Source: Bhargavaea ullalensis (lineage in GTDB: Bacteria > Bacillota > Bacilli > Bacillales_A > Planococcaceae). Taken from it: a stretch of DNA of 64,000 nt. Where the stretch lies: the NCBI RefSeq assembly GCF_040545425.1, contig NZ_JBEPLW010000008.1. One strand, given 5' to 3'. Shown here in pieces: positions 23,570-32,743 of this stretch. Made by a program: the position numbers and the translations under genes. How positions within the stretch are numbered: the stretch's first letter is position 1; each line of letters opens with the position of its first letter. Below the pieces are notes generated by a model. It was not told the origin of the DNA. It did not search any database and worked only from the letters and a program-made list of their open reading frames with translations.

Positions 23570-25095
23570 TGGCAACTTGGATTCCGTTCTTGATTACAAT
23601 TGCTTACATGGTGGTTGCCGTTTGGCTTGGATTTGGCGCCGGGAAAGGGCGCAAGATGGATACTGTTGAGGAGTGGGGCGTTGCGGGGCGAAGCCTGGGC
23701 CCTCTTGTCATGTATCTCTTGGTCGGGGCGGGCGGCGTCAGTGCCTACACGTTCATGGGTGCACCTGGATGGGCGCACTCAAAAGGAGTACCGGCATTAT
23801 ATGTTGTTGTTTATCTGACTTTCATGGCAATTACCGCATGGTACCTGGGTCCTCGTGTATGGGAGCTGGGAGTAAAGCACAACCATGTTACCCAGGGAGC
23901 GGCGATTACCCATCGATATGAGAGTCCTGCCCTTGGCGCGCTCACCTCGATGGTTACCTCTATTGGGATTCTTGCTTACGCAGTCATTCAAACAACAGGG
24001 GCGGCTTACATCCTGAATGTGATGAGCCACGGCGTGATACCGGTATGGGCCGGGGTGTTCCTGTCACTTGGAGTCATCTCGATCTACCTCTTCCGAAGTG
24101 GCCTTAGAGCGATCGGAATTACGAACGCCTTCCAAGGAGGCTTGATGATGGTGGTCTCCTGGGCGGTGGGTCTATGGGCAATCTTCCAATTCACAGGAGG
24201 CTTCTCCTTTGGCCCGGTGTTCGAGCGGGTCCGTGCCGAAGCTCCGCAATTCCTCACCTTGCCTGGCAATCTGGGGGACATGGGCTTCGCCTTCTGGACC
24301 ACCTCCATCCTGATCTCCATGGTGTCTGTTTGGCAGACCCACTGGATTCAGTGGATGGGAGCAGATTCAAGGAAGTCTATTCGTACTGCGGCTACACTGC
24401 TTCCAACGTTCTACATTGTTTGCATTCCCATGCTGGTCGTCGGGTTTATAGGAATCTTCATGTACCCAACCATCGCTAATTCGGACACTGTCGCTATTCA
24501 GATGGCAATTGATAACATGCCGATCGTCATCGCCGGTCTCCTTGGTGCGGGGACATTGGCTGCGGCTATGTCCTCCAGTGAGCCGTGCATTCACTCTACC
24601 GCGTTAAGTTACAGCAAGGATATTATCCAGCCGATTTTCAAACTATCTGATGAGAGGGCCGGCAAGATGACACGTTGGTTGATCTTCCCGATCATGTTGT
24701 TCATCGTCGCGCCAATCTCTATTGCTGAGCCGGCCAGCCTCGTTTACATCCTTTTAATCGGCTACGGCTTCATCGGCCAGGCAATGCCGGCGCTCATCGG
24801 TATGTTCTTCTGGCCGCGTGCAACCAAACATGGAGCTCTTTGGGGACTGGCCGCTGGTTTTGTCCTGACACTGATCTTTTCGGTCTGGTATCCGCATCCG
24901 CTCGGCATCCACGCAGGAATCTGGGGCTTGTTCATTAATCTACCCGTTTTCTTCATTGTTTCTCTGCTAACACAGCCGGTGTCGAGAAAAACAGTCGAGG
25001 ACTTCTTCCCGGATATGGTTGATGAGCTTTATGAGGAAGAGCCAGACCTGGCAAATCCGGTACCCGTTTTAAACATGGCCCAAATTAAGGAGTGA
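23569..25095 (+). CDS. sodium:solute symporter (SSS family)
   Basis: 508 residues, about 13 transmembrane helices, with SSS features: EEWGVAGRSLGPLVMYLLVGAGGVSAYTFMGAPGWAHSKGV (first half) and LGAGTLAAAMSSSEPCIHSTALSYSKDI (Na+ site region). It uses the sodium gradient for uptake. In its operon it is followed by an amidohydrolase and a C45 hydrolase, so the likely substrate is an amide or N-acyl compound that these enzymes cleave. Codon use is less GC-biased than in flanking genes. Confidence 0.85.
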   Translation: MATWIPFLITIAYMVVAVWLGFGAGKGRKMDTVEEWGVAGRSLGPLVMYLLVGAGGVSAYTFMGAPGWAHSKGVPALYVVVYLTFMAITAWYLGPRVWELGVKHNHVTQGAAITHRYESPALGALTSMVTSIGILAYAVIQTTGAAYILNVMSHGVIPVWAGVFLSLGVISIYLFRSGLRAIGITNAFQGGLMMVVSWAVGLWAIFQFTGGFSFGPVFERVRAEAPQFLTLPGNLGDMGFAFWTTSILISMVSVWQTHWIQWMGADSRKSIRTAATLLPTFYIVCIPMLVVGFIGIFMYPTIANSDTVAIQMAIDNMPIVIAGLLGAGTLAAAMSSSEPCIHSTALSYSKDIIQPIFKLSDERAGKMTRWLIFPIMLFIVAPISIAEPASLVYILLIGYGFIGQAMPALIGMFFWPRATKHGALWGLAAGFVLTLIFSVWYPHPLGIHAGIWGLFINLPVFFIVSLLTQPVSRKTVEDFFPDMVDELYEEEPDLANPVPVLNMAQIKE

Positions 25096-25100
25096 TTGAG

Positions 25101-26720
25101 ATGGAGAGACAGTTATTCATAAACGGAGAAGTGATCACGGCAAACGGAAACGATGATATCGCTGAAGCGGTCGCTGTGGAAGACGGGAAAATTATTGTCG
25201 TCGGCTCGACAAGCGACATACTAAAGCTGAGAAAGGACGGGGCATCCGTCACAGACCTGGCGGGCAGGACGCTCATGCCCGGAATTATCGAGTCCCATAT
25301 CCATACGACGATGTACGGAGCCAATGTTCTCTCGGTATCGTGCAAGGATCCCGCCGTCCGGACGATTGACGATCTGCTCGAACGCCTGAAAGAGCAGGCA
25401 GGCCGCGTACCGGAAGGGCAGTGGGTCCGGGCATGGGGCTTTAATGAGACGTCGATTGAAGACCGACGATTCCCGACAAAGGAAGAGTTGGACCGCGTGA
25501 CCGACAAGCACCCGGTTATGGTCGTGCGCGCCTGCGGGCATATTTCGGCAGTCAACAGCAGGGCGCTTGAAATCGGCGGTCTGGACAATGACTCCCCGGA
25601 TCCAGAGGGCGGTTCCCTCGGAAGAACACCGAAAGGGGAACTGGACGGGCGGCTTATCGAAACCGCCCATATGGATCTCTACCAGCTGGCGGCCCATACC
25701 CGGGATGAGATTCGAGAAGCCCACCGGGTCGCTTCCGAACATTTTGCTGAGTATGGAATCACCGCCATACATGACGCGACCGGCTATGGCATCGAGAACG
25801 TCGAAGCGCTCCGTGAAGATGCCGAGGGCGGCGTCATCTCCCAGCGGGTGTACGCAATGGTGGGTGCCCTGAACAAACCGGACGAAGTGGTGAAGCATTA
25901 TCTTTCCCGTGACATCCGGACCGGCGATGGCAATGAACGCTTCAAATATGGACCCGTCAAAGTCTTCCTCGACGGATCCAGCAGCGGCCCGACGGTCTGG
26001 ACAACGGAGCCGTACACGAGCGACCCTGAAAATTATGGTGTCCATTATCTCTCCCAAGATGAACTGGACGAGCTCTTCATTCCCGCACATGAGAAGGGAT
26101 GGCAGCTGACTGCCCACGCCCAGGGCGATGCGGCCATCGACCAGCTTCTCAACACGATCGACAAGGCGTTGGCCCTGCATCCGAGGGAAGATTCCCGCCA
26201 CCGGATCGAGCACGCCGGCCTTGCCAGGAAAGACCAGGTCGACCGGATGAAGCAGCTTGGGGCCGTCCCGACTCCGAACCCGGCATTCTTTCATGAGTAC
26301 GGGGACGGCTATGTGAAAAACTATGGAAAGCGGGCGGAGGGGATGTATCCGCTGGCCAGCTACCGGGATGCCGGTGTCACCGCTACACTGACCGCCGACT
26401 GCCCAGTGACTGACTTCAATCCATTCCGCGGCATCCACAGTGCCATGACAAGAAGATCCCCGTCCGGAAAAGTCGTCGGCGGGGCGGAATGCATCGGCTT
26501 GTTGGAAGCGATCCGTTGCTGTACGATCAACGCGGCGTACAGCGGATTCAGCGAGACGGAGACCGGCTCCATCGAACCGGGGAAGTTTGCAGACCTTACC
26601 ATCCTCGACCGCTCCCTCATCAATGCTGATGTGGAAGAGATTCCGGAAATCCGAGTTGACCGCACCGTCATCGGCGGAGAAACGGTGTTTGAGCGGGCAA
26701 AGGCAGTGGTGCAGCCGTGA
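25101..26720 (+). CDS. amidohydrolase, YtcJ-like (amidohydrolase 3)
   Basis: 539 residues starting at an ATG 8 nt after AAGGAG. A split beta-sandwich surrounds a metal-dependent TIM barrel: ESHIHTTMYG (HxH), KVFLDGSSSGPT (candidate carbamylated Lys), TAHAQGDAAIDQ, RIEHAGLARKDQ and LTADCPVTDFNPF. This is the YtcJ/AepA-type family, which hydrolyses C-N bonds of unassigned substrates. It overlaps the C45 gene downstream and is coupled to the symporter upstream. Confidence 0.8.
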   Translation: MERQLFINGEVITANGNDDIAEAVAVEDGKIIVVGSTSDILKLRKDGASVTDLAGRTLMPGIIESHIHTTMYGANVLSVSCKDPAVRTIDDLLERLKEQAGRVPEGQWVRAWGFNETSIEDRRFPTKEELDRVTDKHPVMVVRACGHISAVNSRALEIGGLDNDSPDPEGGSLGRTPKGELDGRLIETAHMDLYQLAAHTRDEIREAHRVASEHFAEYGITAIHDATGYGIENVEALREDAEGGVISQRVYAMVGALNKPDEVVKHYLSRDIRTGDGNERFKYGPVKVFLDGSSSGPTVWTTEPYTSDPENYGVHYLSQDELDELFIPAHEKGWQLTAHAQGDAAIDQLLNTIDKALALHPREDSRHRIEHAGLARKDQVDRMKQLGAVPTPNPAFFHEYGDGYVKNYGKRAEGMYPLASYRDAGVTATLTADCPVTDFNPFRGIHSAMTRRSPSGKVVGGAECIGLLEAIRCCTINAAYSGFSETETGSIEPGKFADLTILDRSLINADVEEIPEIRVDRTVIGGETVFERAKAVVQP

Positions 26721-27769
26721 GCCGGGTCCGAGAATTGAAAGGATTGACTGCATCGGGCTCTCCCTATGAAATCGGCCGTACACACGGCTCGGAAGGAAAA
26801 GAAGAAATACACAATAGTCTTTCCACCTATGAGTCCCTGTTCAAAGGATACGCGGGCCTGACATGGAAGCAGGCGTGCGAGAAGGCACTCCTGCACGAAA
26901 GCGCGATTGAACGCTTCCGGCCTCAATATATCGAGGAGATGCGGGGAGTTGCGGACGGGGCCGGAGTGACCTACGAGGATATCTTAAGCTTGAATGCCCG
27001 CAGTGAAATTGCACTGACCGCCATTCCCGATGGATGCACGTCATTTGCGGTGGAAGTCGGCGGAAACACGTTCCTGGGCCAGAACTGGGACTGGAAAGAG
27101 AGCCAGAGCAGTTCGTTGTTAAGGCTTGAGATCCGCCAGACGGGAAAGCCGGATATTCAAATGGTGACCGAAGGCGGCATCATCGGGAAGATCGGAAGCA
27201 ACAGTGCGGGGGTCGGCGTCTGTCTCAACGCCTTGCTCTCCCGCTCGTGGAGTCCGGACATTCCGATCCATCTTGGCCTTCGTGCGGTGCTCGAATCTGA
27301 AAGTTTTTCCGGGGCAGTTGAAGTTGTCACGAAAAACCGGATGGCCTCCCCTGCCCATTTTCTCATCGCCTCGGGAGACGGTCAGATGGCGGGGATGGAA
27401 GTATCCCCGGTCGGCACGGCGGCAATCGAAATGGAAGATCGAATGGTCGTTCATACGAACCATCTTTGTGATCCTGTTTTGAAGGACCGGATCAATGACA
27501 CGGTGAAGCCGGACTCGCCGATCCGGCTTGAACGGATCGGAAAGCTGATCGGCGAGATGAAAAAAGACGGGGATATTGATGACTTCTTCTCCATTCTTTC
27601 CGATCATCACAACTACCCGGATTCCATCTGCCGGCACTCAAACCCGGCTCATGCGCCGCATGAACAGATGGAAACGATCTTCAGTATCGTCATGAACCTT
27701 TCAAAACGGGACCAGGAAGTCCGGTTGGGGACGCCCTGCAAGGCAAAAACCGGTTTAGCGACAAGCTAA
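26717..27769 (+). CDS. C45-family Ntn hydrolase/acyltransferase
   Basis: 350 residues. GCTSFAVEVGGNTFLGQNWDW carries the expected autocatalytic Cys (IPDG then CTSF), where the precursor should cleave itself into alpha and beta chains. GGIIGKIGSNSAGVGVCLN is the second family block. Relatives include isopenicillin N acyltransferase and hydrolases of N-acyl or beta-alanyl amides. It starts at a GTG overlapping the amidohydrolase stop. The hydrolase plus symporter pairing suggests catabolism; the substrate is unknown. Confidence 0.8.
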   Translation: MSRVRELKGLTASGSPYEIGRTHGSEGKEEIHNSLSTYESLFKGYAGLTWKQACEKALLHESAIERFRPQYIEEMRGVADGAGVTYEDILSLNARSEIALTAIPDGCTSFAVEVGGNTFLGQNWDWKESQSSSLLRLEIRQTGKPDIQMVTEGGIIGKIGSNSAGVGVCLNALLSRSWSPDIPIHLGLRAVLESESFSGAVEVVTKNRMASPAHFLIASGDGQMAGMEVSPVGTAAIEMEDRMVVHTNHLCDPVLKDRINDTVKPDSPIRLERIGKLIGEMKKDGDIDDFFSILSDHHNYPDSICRHSNPAHAPHEQMETIFSIVMNLSKRDQEVRLGTPCKAKTGLATS

Positions 27770-27774
27770 ACCGG
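27750..27774 (+). terminator. hairpin overlapping the C45 stop codon
   Basis: Perfect 10-bp stem CCGGTTTAGC/GCTAAACCGG with a 5-nt loop. The TAA stop is inside the right arm. The T-tract is weak (CATTTG), so it may act as a poor terminator or a 3' end stabiliser. Confidence 0.5.
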
Positions 27775-27802
27775 CATTTGCCGTGAAGGAAGAACAGAGA
27801 GA

Positions 27803-27832
27803 GCTTGTTTTCTGTATAATTAGTAAACAAGC
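27803..27832. promoter_or_regulatory. panF operon promoter and operator candidate
   Basis: A consensus TATAAT (27815-27820) lies inside the perfect inverted repeat GCTTGTTT (27803-27810) and AAACAAGC (27825-27832). A repressor dimer there would cover the -10 box and control the whole pantothenate-type operon. The -35 region is weak. Confidence 0.65.
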
Positions 27833-27866
27833 AAGCAATCAAGTGTAAAAAGTGGGGGAGGACATC

Positions 27867-28145
27867 ATGGAAAATAAAAAAGAAACAGACTGGCGGTTCA
27901 AGGTCGCGAACCGGGAGGCGCTCATCGGCTGTGCACTCGCGCTGGCGAACTTCATCTGGTGGTTCGGCTTCGCCTACGGGATGGGGTCGCGTCCCGTGGA
28001 AGAGTACAAGTACATAATGGGCCTGCCGGACTGGTTTTTCATCAGCTGTGTGCTCGGGTTCCTCCTGATCACCGTTGCGGTCATCATCGTCGTGAAGTTT
28101 TTCTTCACCGAAGTGCCGTTTGAGGAAGAGGAGGAGATCCGATGA
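27867..28145 (+). CDS. yhdT: YhdT-like DUF997 small membrane protein
   Basis: 92 residues, two transmembrane helices. It aligns by eye with enterobacterial YhdT: NREALIGCALALANFIWWFGFAYG, a GLPDWFFISCVLGF block, and VKFFFTEVPFEEEEE at the end. In many bacteria yhdT precedes panF directly. The ATG at 27867 has GGGGGAGG upstream. The stop overlaps the panF start (ATGA), so the two are translationally coupled. It may assist PanF assembly; no activity is established. Confidence 0.85.
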   Translation: MENKKETDWRFKVANREALIGCALALANFIWWFGFAYGMGSRPVEEYKYIMGLPDWFFISCVLGFLLITVAVIIVVKFFFTEVPFEEEEEIR

Positions 28146-29617
28146 ACTGGGAAGTCATTATTCCGCTGCTTGTGTTCCTCGTCATCATTTTCTTCATCGG
28201 CATCTGGTCAAGCCGCAAGGGGGCGAAGGTCGAAGAGGGCGGATTCCTGAAAGACTACTTCCTCGGCGGCCGCGAGCTCGGCGGGTTCGTGCTCGCGATG
28301 ACGATGGTCGCGACGTACGGCAGTGCTTCAAGTTTCCTCGGCGGCCCGGGGACGGCCTACACGATGGGCTTCGGCTGGGTGCTGCTCGCGATGAGCCAGG
28401 TCGTGACCGGCTACTTCGTCCTCATGATCCTCGGGAAGAAGTTTGCGATCATGGCGCGGCGCTATGATGCGCTGACACTCGTCGATTTCCTGAAGGCCCG
28501 GTATAAAAGCGCGCCGGTCGTCATCCTGTCGGCCGCGGCGATCATCATCTTCCTGTTCTCCGCGATGGCGGCGCAGTGGATCGGGGGAGCCCGCCTCGTC
28601 GAATCGCTCACCGGGATGAGCTATCACACGGCGCTGTTCATCTTCGCCGTCTCGGTGCTCGTCTATGTGACGATCGGCGGATTCCGGGCGGTTGCCGTGA
28701 CGGACGCCGTACAGGGGGCCGTCATGGTCGTCGGGACGCTCGTCCTGCTCATTGGCGTCATCATCGCGGGCGGCGGCGTATCGAACATCATCGGCGATCT
28801 CATCAATGAAAACCCGAACCTCGTCACGCCGTTCGGCTCGGACGGCGGCCTGTCGAAGGCATACGTATCGTCGTTCTGGATCCTTGTCGGCGTCGGGGTC
28901 GTCGGGCTGCCGCAGATTGCGGTCCGCTCGATGTCATACAAAAACTCCCGCTCGATGCACCGCGCACTCATCATCGGAACGGTCGTCACGGGCGTGATCA
29001 TGCTGAACATGCACTTGATCGGCGTGTTCGCCCGTCCGATCCTGCCGGGCATCGACGTCGGCGACAAAGTCATCCCGCTCATCTCGATGGAAGTGCTGCC
29101 GGCGTGGCTTGCGGGCATCGTGCTCGCCGCCCCGATGGCCGCCATCATGTCGACGGTCGACTCGCTGCTCATCTTGGTTTCGTCGACCGTCGTGAAAGAC
29201 GTCTACCTGAACTACATCAAGCCGGACGCTTCGATCAAGGCGATCAAGCGGGCGAGCTTCGGCGTGACGGCCGTGCTCGGCGTCATCGTCTACATCCTGG
29301 CGCTCGACCCGCCTGACCTGCTCATCTTCCTGAATCTGTTCGCGTTCGGCGGACTGGAAGCGGCGTTCATCTGGCCGATCGTCCTCGGACTCTACTGGAA
29401 ATACGCCAATAAATACGGCGCGATCGCCTCCATGATCGCCGGCATCGGCAGCTACATCGCGATCCATTTCTACAACGAAGCGAACGGCAACCTGTTCGGC
29501 GTGCATACAGTCACACTGCCGGTCGTCTTGTCGCTCGTCGCGTTTATCGTCTTCAGCCTGCTCATGAAACAGGAAGCGTATGACTATGACCGCATCGGGA
29601 AAGGGGAAATTGCATGA
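28142..29617 (+). CDS. panF: sodium/pantothenate symporter
   Basis: 491-residue SSS transporter very like PanF throughout: DYFLGGRELGGFVLAMTMVATYGSASSFLGGPGTAY, GLPQIAVRSMSYKNSRSMHRALIIGT, LAAPMAAIMSTVDSLL and FGGLEAAFIWPIVLGLYWKYAN. It imports pantothenate with Na+. Here it heads an operon of four oxidative or hydrolytic enzymes rather than CoA genes, which suggests uptake for catabolism. It overlaps yhdT upstream and the M20 hydrolase downstream by four bases each. Confidence 0.9.
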   Translation: MNWEVIIPLLVFLVIIFFIGIWSSRKGAKVEEGGFLKDYFLGGRELGGFVLAMTMVATYGSASSFLGGPGTAYTMGFGWVLLAMSQVVTGYFVLMILGKKFAIMARRYDALTLVDFLKARYKSAPVVILSAAAIIIFLFSAMAAQWIGGARLVESLTGMSYHTALFIFAVSVLVYVTIGGFRAVAVTDAVQGAVMVVGTLVLLIGVIIAGGGVSNIIGDLINENPNLVTPFGSDGGLSKAYVSSFWILVGVGVVGLPQIAVRSMSYKNSRSMHRALIIGTVVTGVIMLNMHLIGVFARPILPGIDVGDKVIPLISMEVLPAWLAGIVLAAPMAAIMSTVDSLLILVSSTVVKDVYLNYIKPDASIKAIKRASFGVTAVLGVIVYILALDPPDLLIFLNLFAFGGLEAAFIWPIVLGLYWKYANKYGAIASMIAGIGSYIAIHFYNEANGNLFGVHTVTLPVVLSLVAFIVFSLLMKQEAYDYDRIGKGEIA

Positions 29618-30852
29618 AAACAGATATCCAGCATCCATCGTACCAGCGGGACCGCGAAGCGGTGATTCGGCTCACACAGGAGCTCGTCCGGATCGACAGC
29701 GTCTATCGCGGCGAAGAAGTGCCGGGGGCGAATGAAGAAAAGGTGGCCCACTATGTGGCTGATGTGCTTCGTTCCTACGGAATTGAAACGCATGTCGAGG
29801 AAGTCGTGCCCGGCCGGCCGAACGTGATCGGCGTCGTGGATTCCGGCAAGCCGGGCCCCGTGCTCCTGTTTGAAGGACATACCGATGTCGTCACGGAAGG
29901 CAACCGTGAAGCATGGACGCATGATCCGTTCGGTGCGGAGATCATCGACGGGCGCATGTACGGCCGCGGCACGAACGACACGAAAGGGAACCTGTCCTGC
30001 ATGATCACGGCGGTCCATTCGCTGCTTCAGGACAAGGAAGACTTCCGCGGCAAGATCATCCTCTGCATCCCGTGCGACGAGGAAGGCATGATGATCGGCA
30101 TCAAAGACTTCATCAAGAAAGGCTGGGCGGACGGCGTCGACGGCGCGATCATCTGCGAGCCGGAAGAAAACAACGTGTGCATCGCTCAGCGCGGCGCGAT
30201 GCGCATCCAGGTCGACATCTACGGCAAGATGGCCCACGGCGCGATCTCCTGGAGCGGCATCAACCCGAACTGGCGGATGGCCCGGCTCATCGTCGAACTT
30301 GAAAAACTCGAGAAGGAAGAACAGGAGCGGCTCGGCGAAGACCCGTATTTGAAATGGCCGTCGATCACGCCGACGATCCTGCAGGCGCCCGTCAAAGGCG
30401 ACGCGCAGATCAACGTCATCCCGGACCACTGCCGGATGACGCTCGACATCCGGACAGTGCCCGCGCAGGACCACGGAGAGCTCCGCAGCAAGATCGACCG
30501 GATCATCGAGAAGCTGAAGGCCGATGACCCTGACTTCAACTGCGAACTCACCCTGCTCGACGACCGCCCGCCGACCGCGACGGACAAAGACGAGCCGGTC
30601 GTCCGGGCGATCTGGGAAGCCGTCAAGCAGGTCACCGGCAAAGAACCGATCTACAACGGTGTCCCGGGCGCAACCGACGGGACATTCCTCCACGTCCACG
30701 GCGTCCCGATCGTCACGATCGGCGCCGGCGACCGGGACATCCCGCACCAGATCGACGAATACGTCGACATCGAGGAACTCGCCGAGACGACCGCGATCTA
30801 CCGCGACGCGGCGCTCCGCTTCCTGAACGGGGAGGTGCGCAAGGATGGCTGA
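29614..30852 (+). CDS. M20 (ArgE/DapE-type) amidohydrolase, candidate pantothenate hydrolase
   Basis: 412-residue zinc hydrolase. Metal ligands and base are present: FEGHTDVVTEG, GRGTNDTKGNLS, PCDEEGMM, ICEPEENN and IPHQIDEYVDIEE, with a lid dimerisation domain between (about residues 190-320). The family cleaves amide bonds of acylated amino acids. Pantothenate is the amide of pantoate and beta-alanine, and the gene is fused by overlap to panF, so pantothenase (EC 3.5.1.22 activity) is my proposed role. Other N-acyl amino acids remain possible. Confidence 0.8.
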   Translation: MKTDIQHPSYQRDREAVIRLTQELVRIDSVYRGEEVPGANEEKVAHYVADVLRSYGIETHVEEVVPGRPNVIGVVDSGKPGPVLLFEGHTDVVTEGNREAWTHDPFGAEIIDGRMYGRGTNDTKGNLSCMITAVHSLLQDKEDFRGKIILCIPCDEEGMMIGIKDFIKKGWADGVDGAIICEPEENNVCIAQRGAMRIQVDIYGKMAHGAISWSGINPNWRMARLIVELEKLEKEEQERLGEDPYLKWPSITPTILQAPVKGDAQINVIPDHCRMTLDIRTVPAQDHGELRSKIDRIIEKLKADDPDFNCELTLLDDRPPTATDKDEPVVRAIWEAVKQVTGKEPIYNGVPGATDGTFLHVHGVPIVTIGAGDRDIPHQIDEYVDIEELAETTAIYRDAALRFLNGEVRKDG

Positions 30853-31930
30853 CTATAAAATCGCGGTCATCGCAGGTGATGGCATCGGGCCGGAAGTGAT
30901 GGGAGAGGCGCTGCAAGTTTTGCGGGCGGCAGAAGAGTCGGAAGGATTCTCGCTCCAAATCGAGGAATTCCCGTGGAACTCGGAGTACTGGCTGGAGCAC
31001 GGACGCATGATGCCCGAAGACGGACTGGAACAGCTGCGCTCGTTTGACGCGATTCTGTTCGGCGCAATCGGAGATGCCCGCGTGCCGGACGACATCACGA
31101 TCTGGGAACTCATCATGCCGATCCGCAAAGGGTTCCATCAATATGTGAACTTCCGGCCGGTCAAATCGCTTCCGGGCATCCAGACGCCGCTCGCAAACGG
31201 TGACGGCATCGACTTCGTCATCTTCCGGGAAAACGCAGAAGGCGAATACTCCGACAGCGGCGGCCGGCTGTACGCCGGGCAGGAAGGCGAAATGGCCGTC
31301 CAGAACACGATCATGACACGCGCGGGCATCGAGCGCATCACAAGGGCCGCCTGCCGGTATGCAGAAGAGAACGGACGGACGAAAATCACGAGCGCGACCA
31401 AGTCGAACGCCGTGATCCATGCGAATAAACTATGGGACGAGCATGTGCAGCGGGTCGTATCAGAAGAGTTCGGCGACCTGGAATTCGAGCAGTACTACGT
31501 CGACGCGCTCGCCGCTTACTTCGTCCAGCGGCCGCAGTCGTTTGACGTCGTGCTCGCGTCAAACCTGTTCGGCGACATCCTGTCCGACCTTGGCTCCGGC
31601 CTCGTCGGCGGGCTCGGCCTCTCGCCGTCCGGCAACATCAACCCGGAAAAAGACTACCCGTCGATGTTCGAGCCCGTCCACGGATCGGCACCGGACATCG
31701 CAGGCAAAGGCATCGCCAACCCGGTCGCACAAATCTGGTCCACGGCGCTCATGCTCGAGCATCTCGGCGAAAAGCGGGCGGCCGAGCGGATCGTTGGCGC
31801 GATCGAAGAAGTGCTCGCGAAAGGGAAAGTGAGGACCCGCGACATCGGCGGGGAAGCGACGACGATCGAGATGGGCGGCGCGATACTCGAAGCATTCAAT
31901 AAGCAGGAAAGTGCGGTGACGGAAGGATGA
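30845..31930 (+). CDS. tartrate/D-malate-type dehydrogenase, candidate 3,3-dimethylmalate dehydrogenase
   Basis: 361 residues of the beta-decarboxylating isocitrate/isopropylmalate superfamily. The N-terminal IAVIAGDGIGPEV and the block GAIGDARVPDDITIWELIMPIRKGFHQYVNFRPVKSLPG place it with tartrate dehydrogenase/decarboxylase and D-malate dehydrogenase rather than LeuB. DVVLASNLFGDILSDLGSGLVGGLGLSPSGNI gives the metal Asp residues, and HGSAPDIAGKGIANP the NAD site. Oxidative decarboxylation of 3,3-dimethylmalate to 2-oxoisovalerate (EC 1.1.1.84 reaction) fits both family and operon. It overlaps both neighbours. Confidence 0.85.
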   Translation: MADYKIAVIAGDGIGPEVMGEALQVLRAAEESEGFSLQIEEFPWNSEYWLEHGRMMPEDGLEQLRSFDAILFGAIGDARVPDDITIWELIMPIRKGFHQYVNFRPVKSLPGIQTPLANGDGIDFVIFRENAEGEYSDSGGRLYAGQEGEMAVQNTIMTRAGIERITRAACRYAEENGRTKITSATKSNAVIHANKLWDEHVQRVVSEEFGDLEFEQYYVDALAAYFVQRPQSFDVVLASNLFGDILSDLGSGLVGGLGLSPSGNINPEKDYPSMFEPVHGSAPDIAGKGIANPVAQIWSTALMLEHLGEKRAAERIVGAIEEVLAKGKVRTRDIGGEATTIEMGGAILEAFNKQESAVTEG

Positions 31931-32682
31931 GCGGCATGCGGATGGAAGGAAAAACAGTGATCGTAACAGGCGCAGGCGGCGGCATGGGACAGGCCATCGT
32001 CCAAAAGCTGATCGATGAAGGCGCAACGGTCGGCGGCATCGACCTGAAAGAAGAAGCGATGGAAGGGCTGAACCACGACCGGTTCACGGCGTTCGCCGCG
32101 GATATTCTCGATGAAGAAGCGATCGCCGGCGTGTTCCGCGATATGAATGAAAAAACAGGCCGGATCGACGGACTCGTCGGCGCGGCAGGCATCGCACAGG
32201 CCGCCGCCCCGATCACCGATGTCTCGCTGGAACAATGGCACCGGCTGATCAACATCAACGCGACGAGCCTGTTCATCACCTCCCGTGAAGCGGCACGCTA
32301 CATGAAGCCGGCAGGAAAAGGCTCGATCATCACGATCGGCTCCGTCTCGGTCACGCGACCGCGACCCGGCCTGCAGGCGTATATCGCGTCCAAAGGAGCG
32401 GCCGAAAGCTTCACAAGGGGGCTCGCCATCGAACTCGCGGAAGCAGGCGTCCGCGTGAACACGATCCATCCGGGGCCGGCGGACACGGGCATGCTGAGCC
32501 AGTTCACCGCAGAAGGCGCCGACTCCGAAGAGGCACGCAGGGAAATCTTCGAAAGCAGCGTTCCGCTCGGACGGCTCATCCAGCCCGACGACATCGCGGG
32601 CGGCGTGCTGTACTTGCTGTCGGACGATGCCTCGATGGTGACCGGTACGACGCTGCACATCGACGGCGGACGGGGACTGTAA
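31927..32682 (+). CDS. short-chain dehydrogenase, candidate pantoate 4-dehydrogenase
   Basis: 251-residue SDR: cofactor loop TGAGGGMGQAI, adenine-pocket Asp in ADILDEEA, GAAGIAQAA, catalytic Ser in IGSVSVT, YIASK, and the conserved HPGPADTGM. The Asp-Leu-Lys after the second strand (GGIDLKEE) favours NAD. In the proposed pathway it oxidises the 4-hydroxyl of pantoate to 4-oxopantoate (EC 1.1.1.106 reaction). Start is the overlapping ATG at 31927 or the ATG at 31936, which has the better GGAAGG spacing. Confidence 0.85.
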   Translation: MSGMRMEGKTVIVTGAGGGMGQAIVQKLIDEGATVGGIDLKEEAMEGLNHDRFTAFAADILDEEAIAGVFRDMNEKTGRIDGLVGAAGIAQAAAPITDVSLEQWHRLININATSLFITSREAARYMKPAGKGSIITIGSVSVTRPRPGLQAYIASKGAAESFTRGLAIELAEAGVRVNTIHPGPADTGMLSQFTAEGADSEEARREIFESSVPLGRLIQPDDIAGGVLYLLSDDASMVTGTTLHIDGGRGL

Positions 32683-32685
32683 AAG

Positions 32686-32717
32686 CAAGCGCGCCTTCAG
32701 GGGAGGGCGCGTTTTTC
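32686..32717 (+). terminator. intra-operon hairpin between SDR and ALDH genes
   Basis: CGCGCC/GGCGCG stem with a 9-10 nt loop followed by TTTTTC. It would reduce read-through into the aldehyde dehydrogenase gene unless suppressed. Confidence 0.7.
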
Positions 32718-32743
32718 ATACATACACGAAAGGGGACAGTGAA

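Noticed and set aside
30845..31930. 3-isopropylmalate dehydrogenase (LeuB) of leucine synthesis
   Set aside because: The VPDDITIWELIMPIRKGFHQYVNFRP block matches tartrate/D-malate dehydrogenases, and no leu genes are near.
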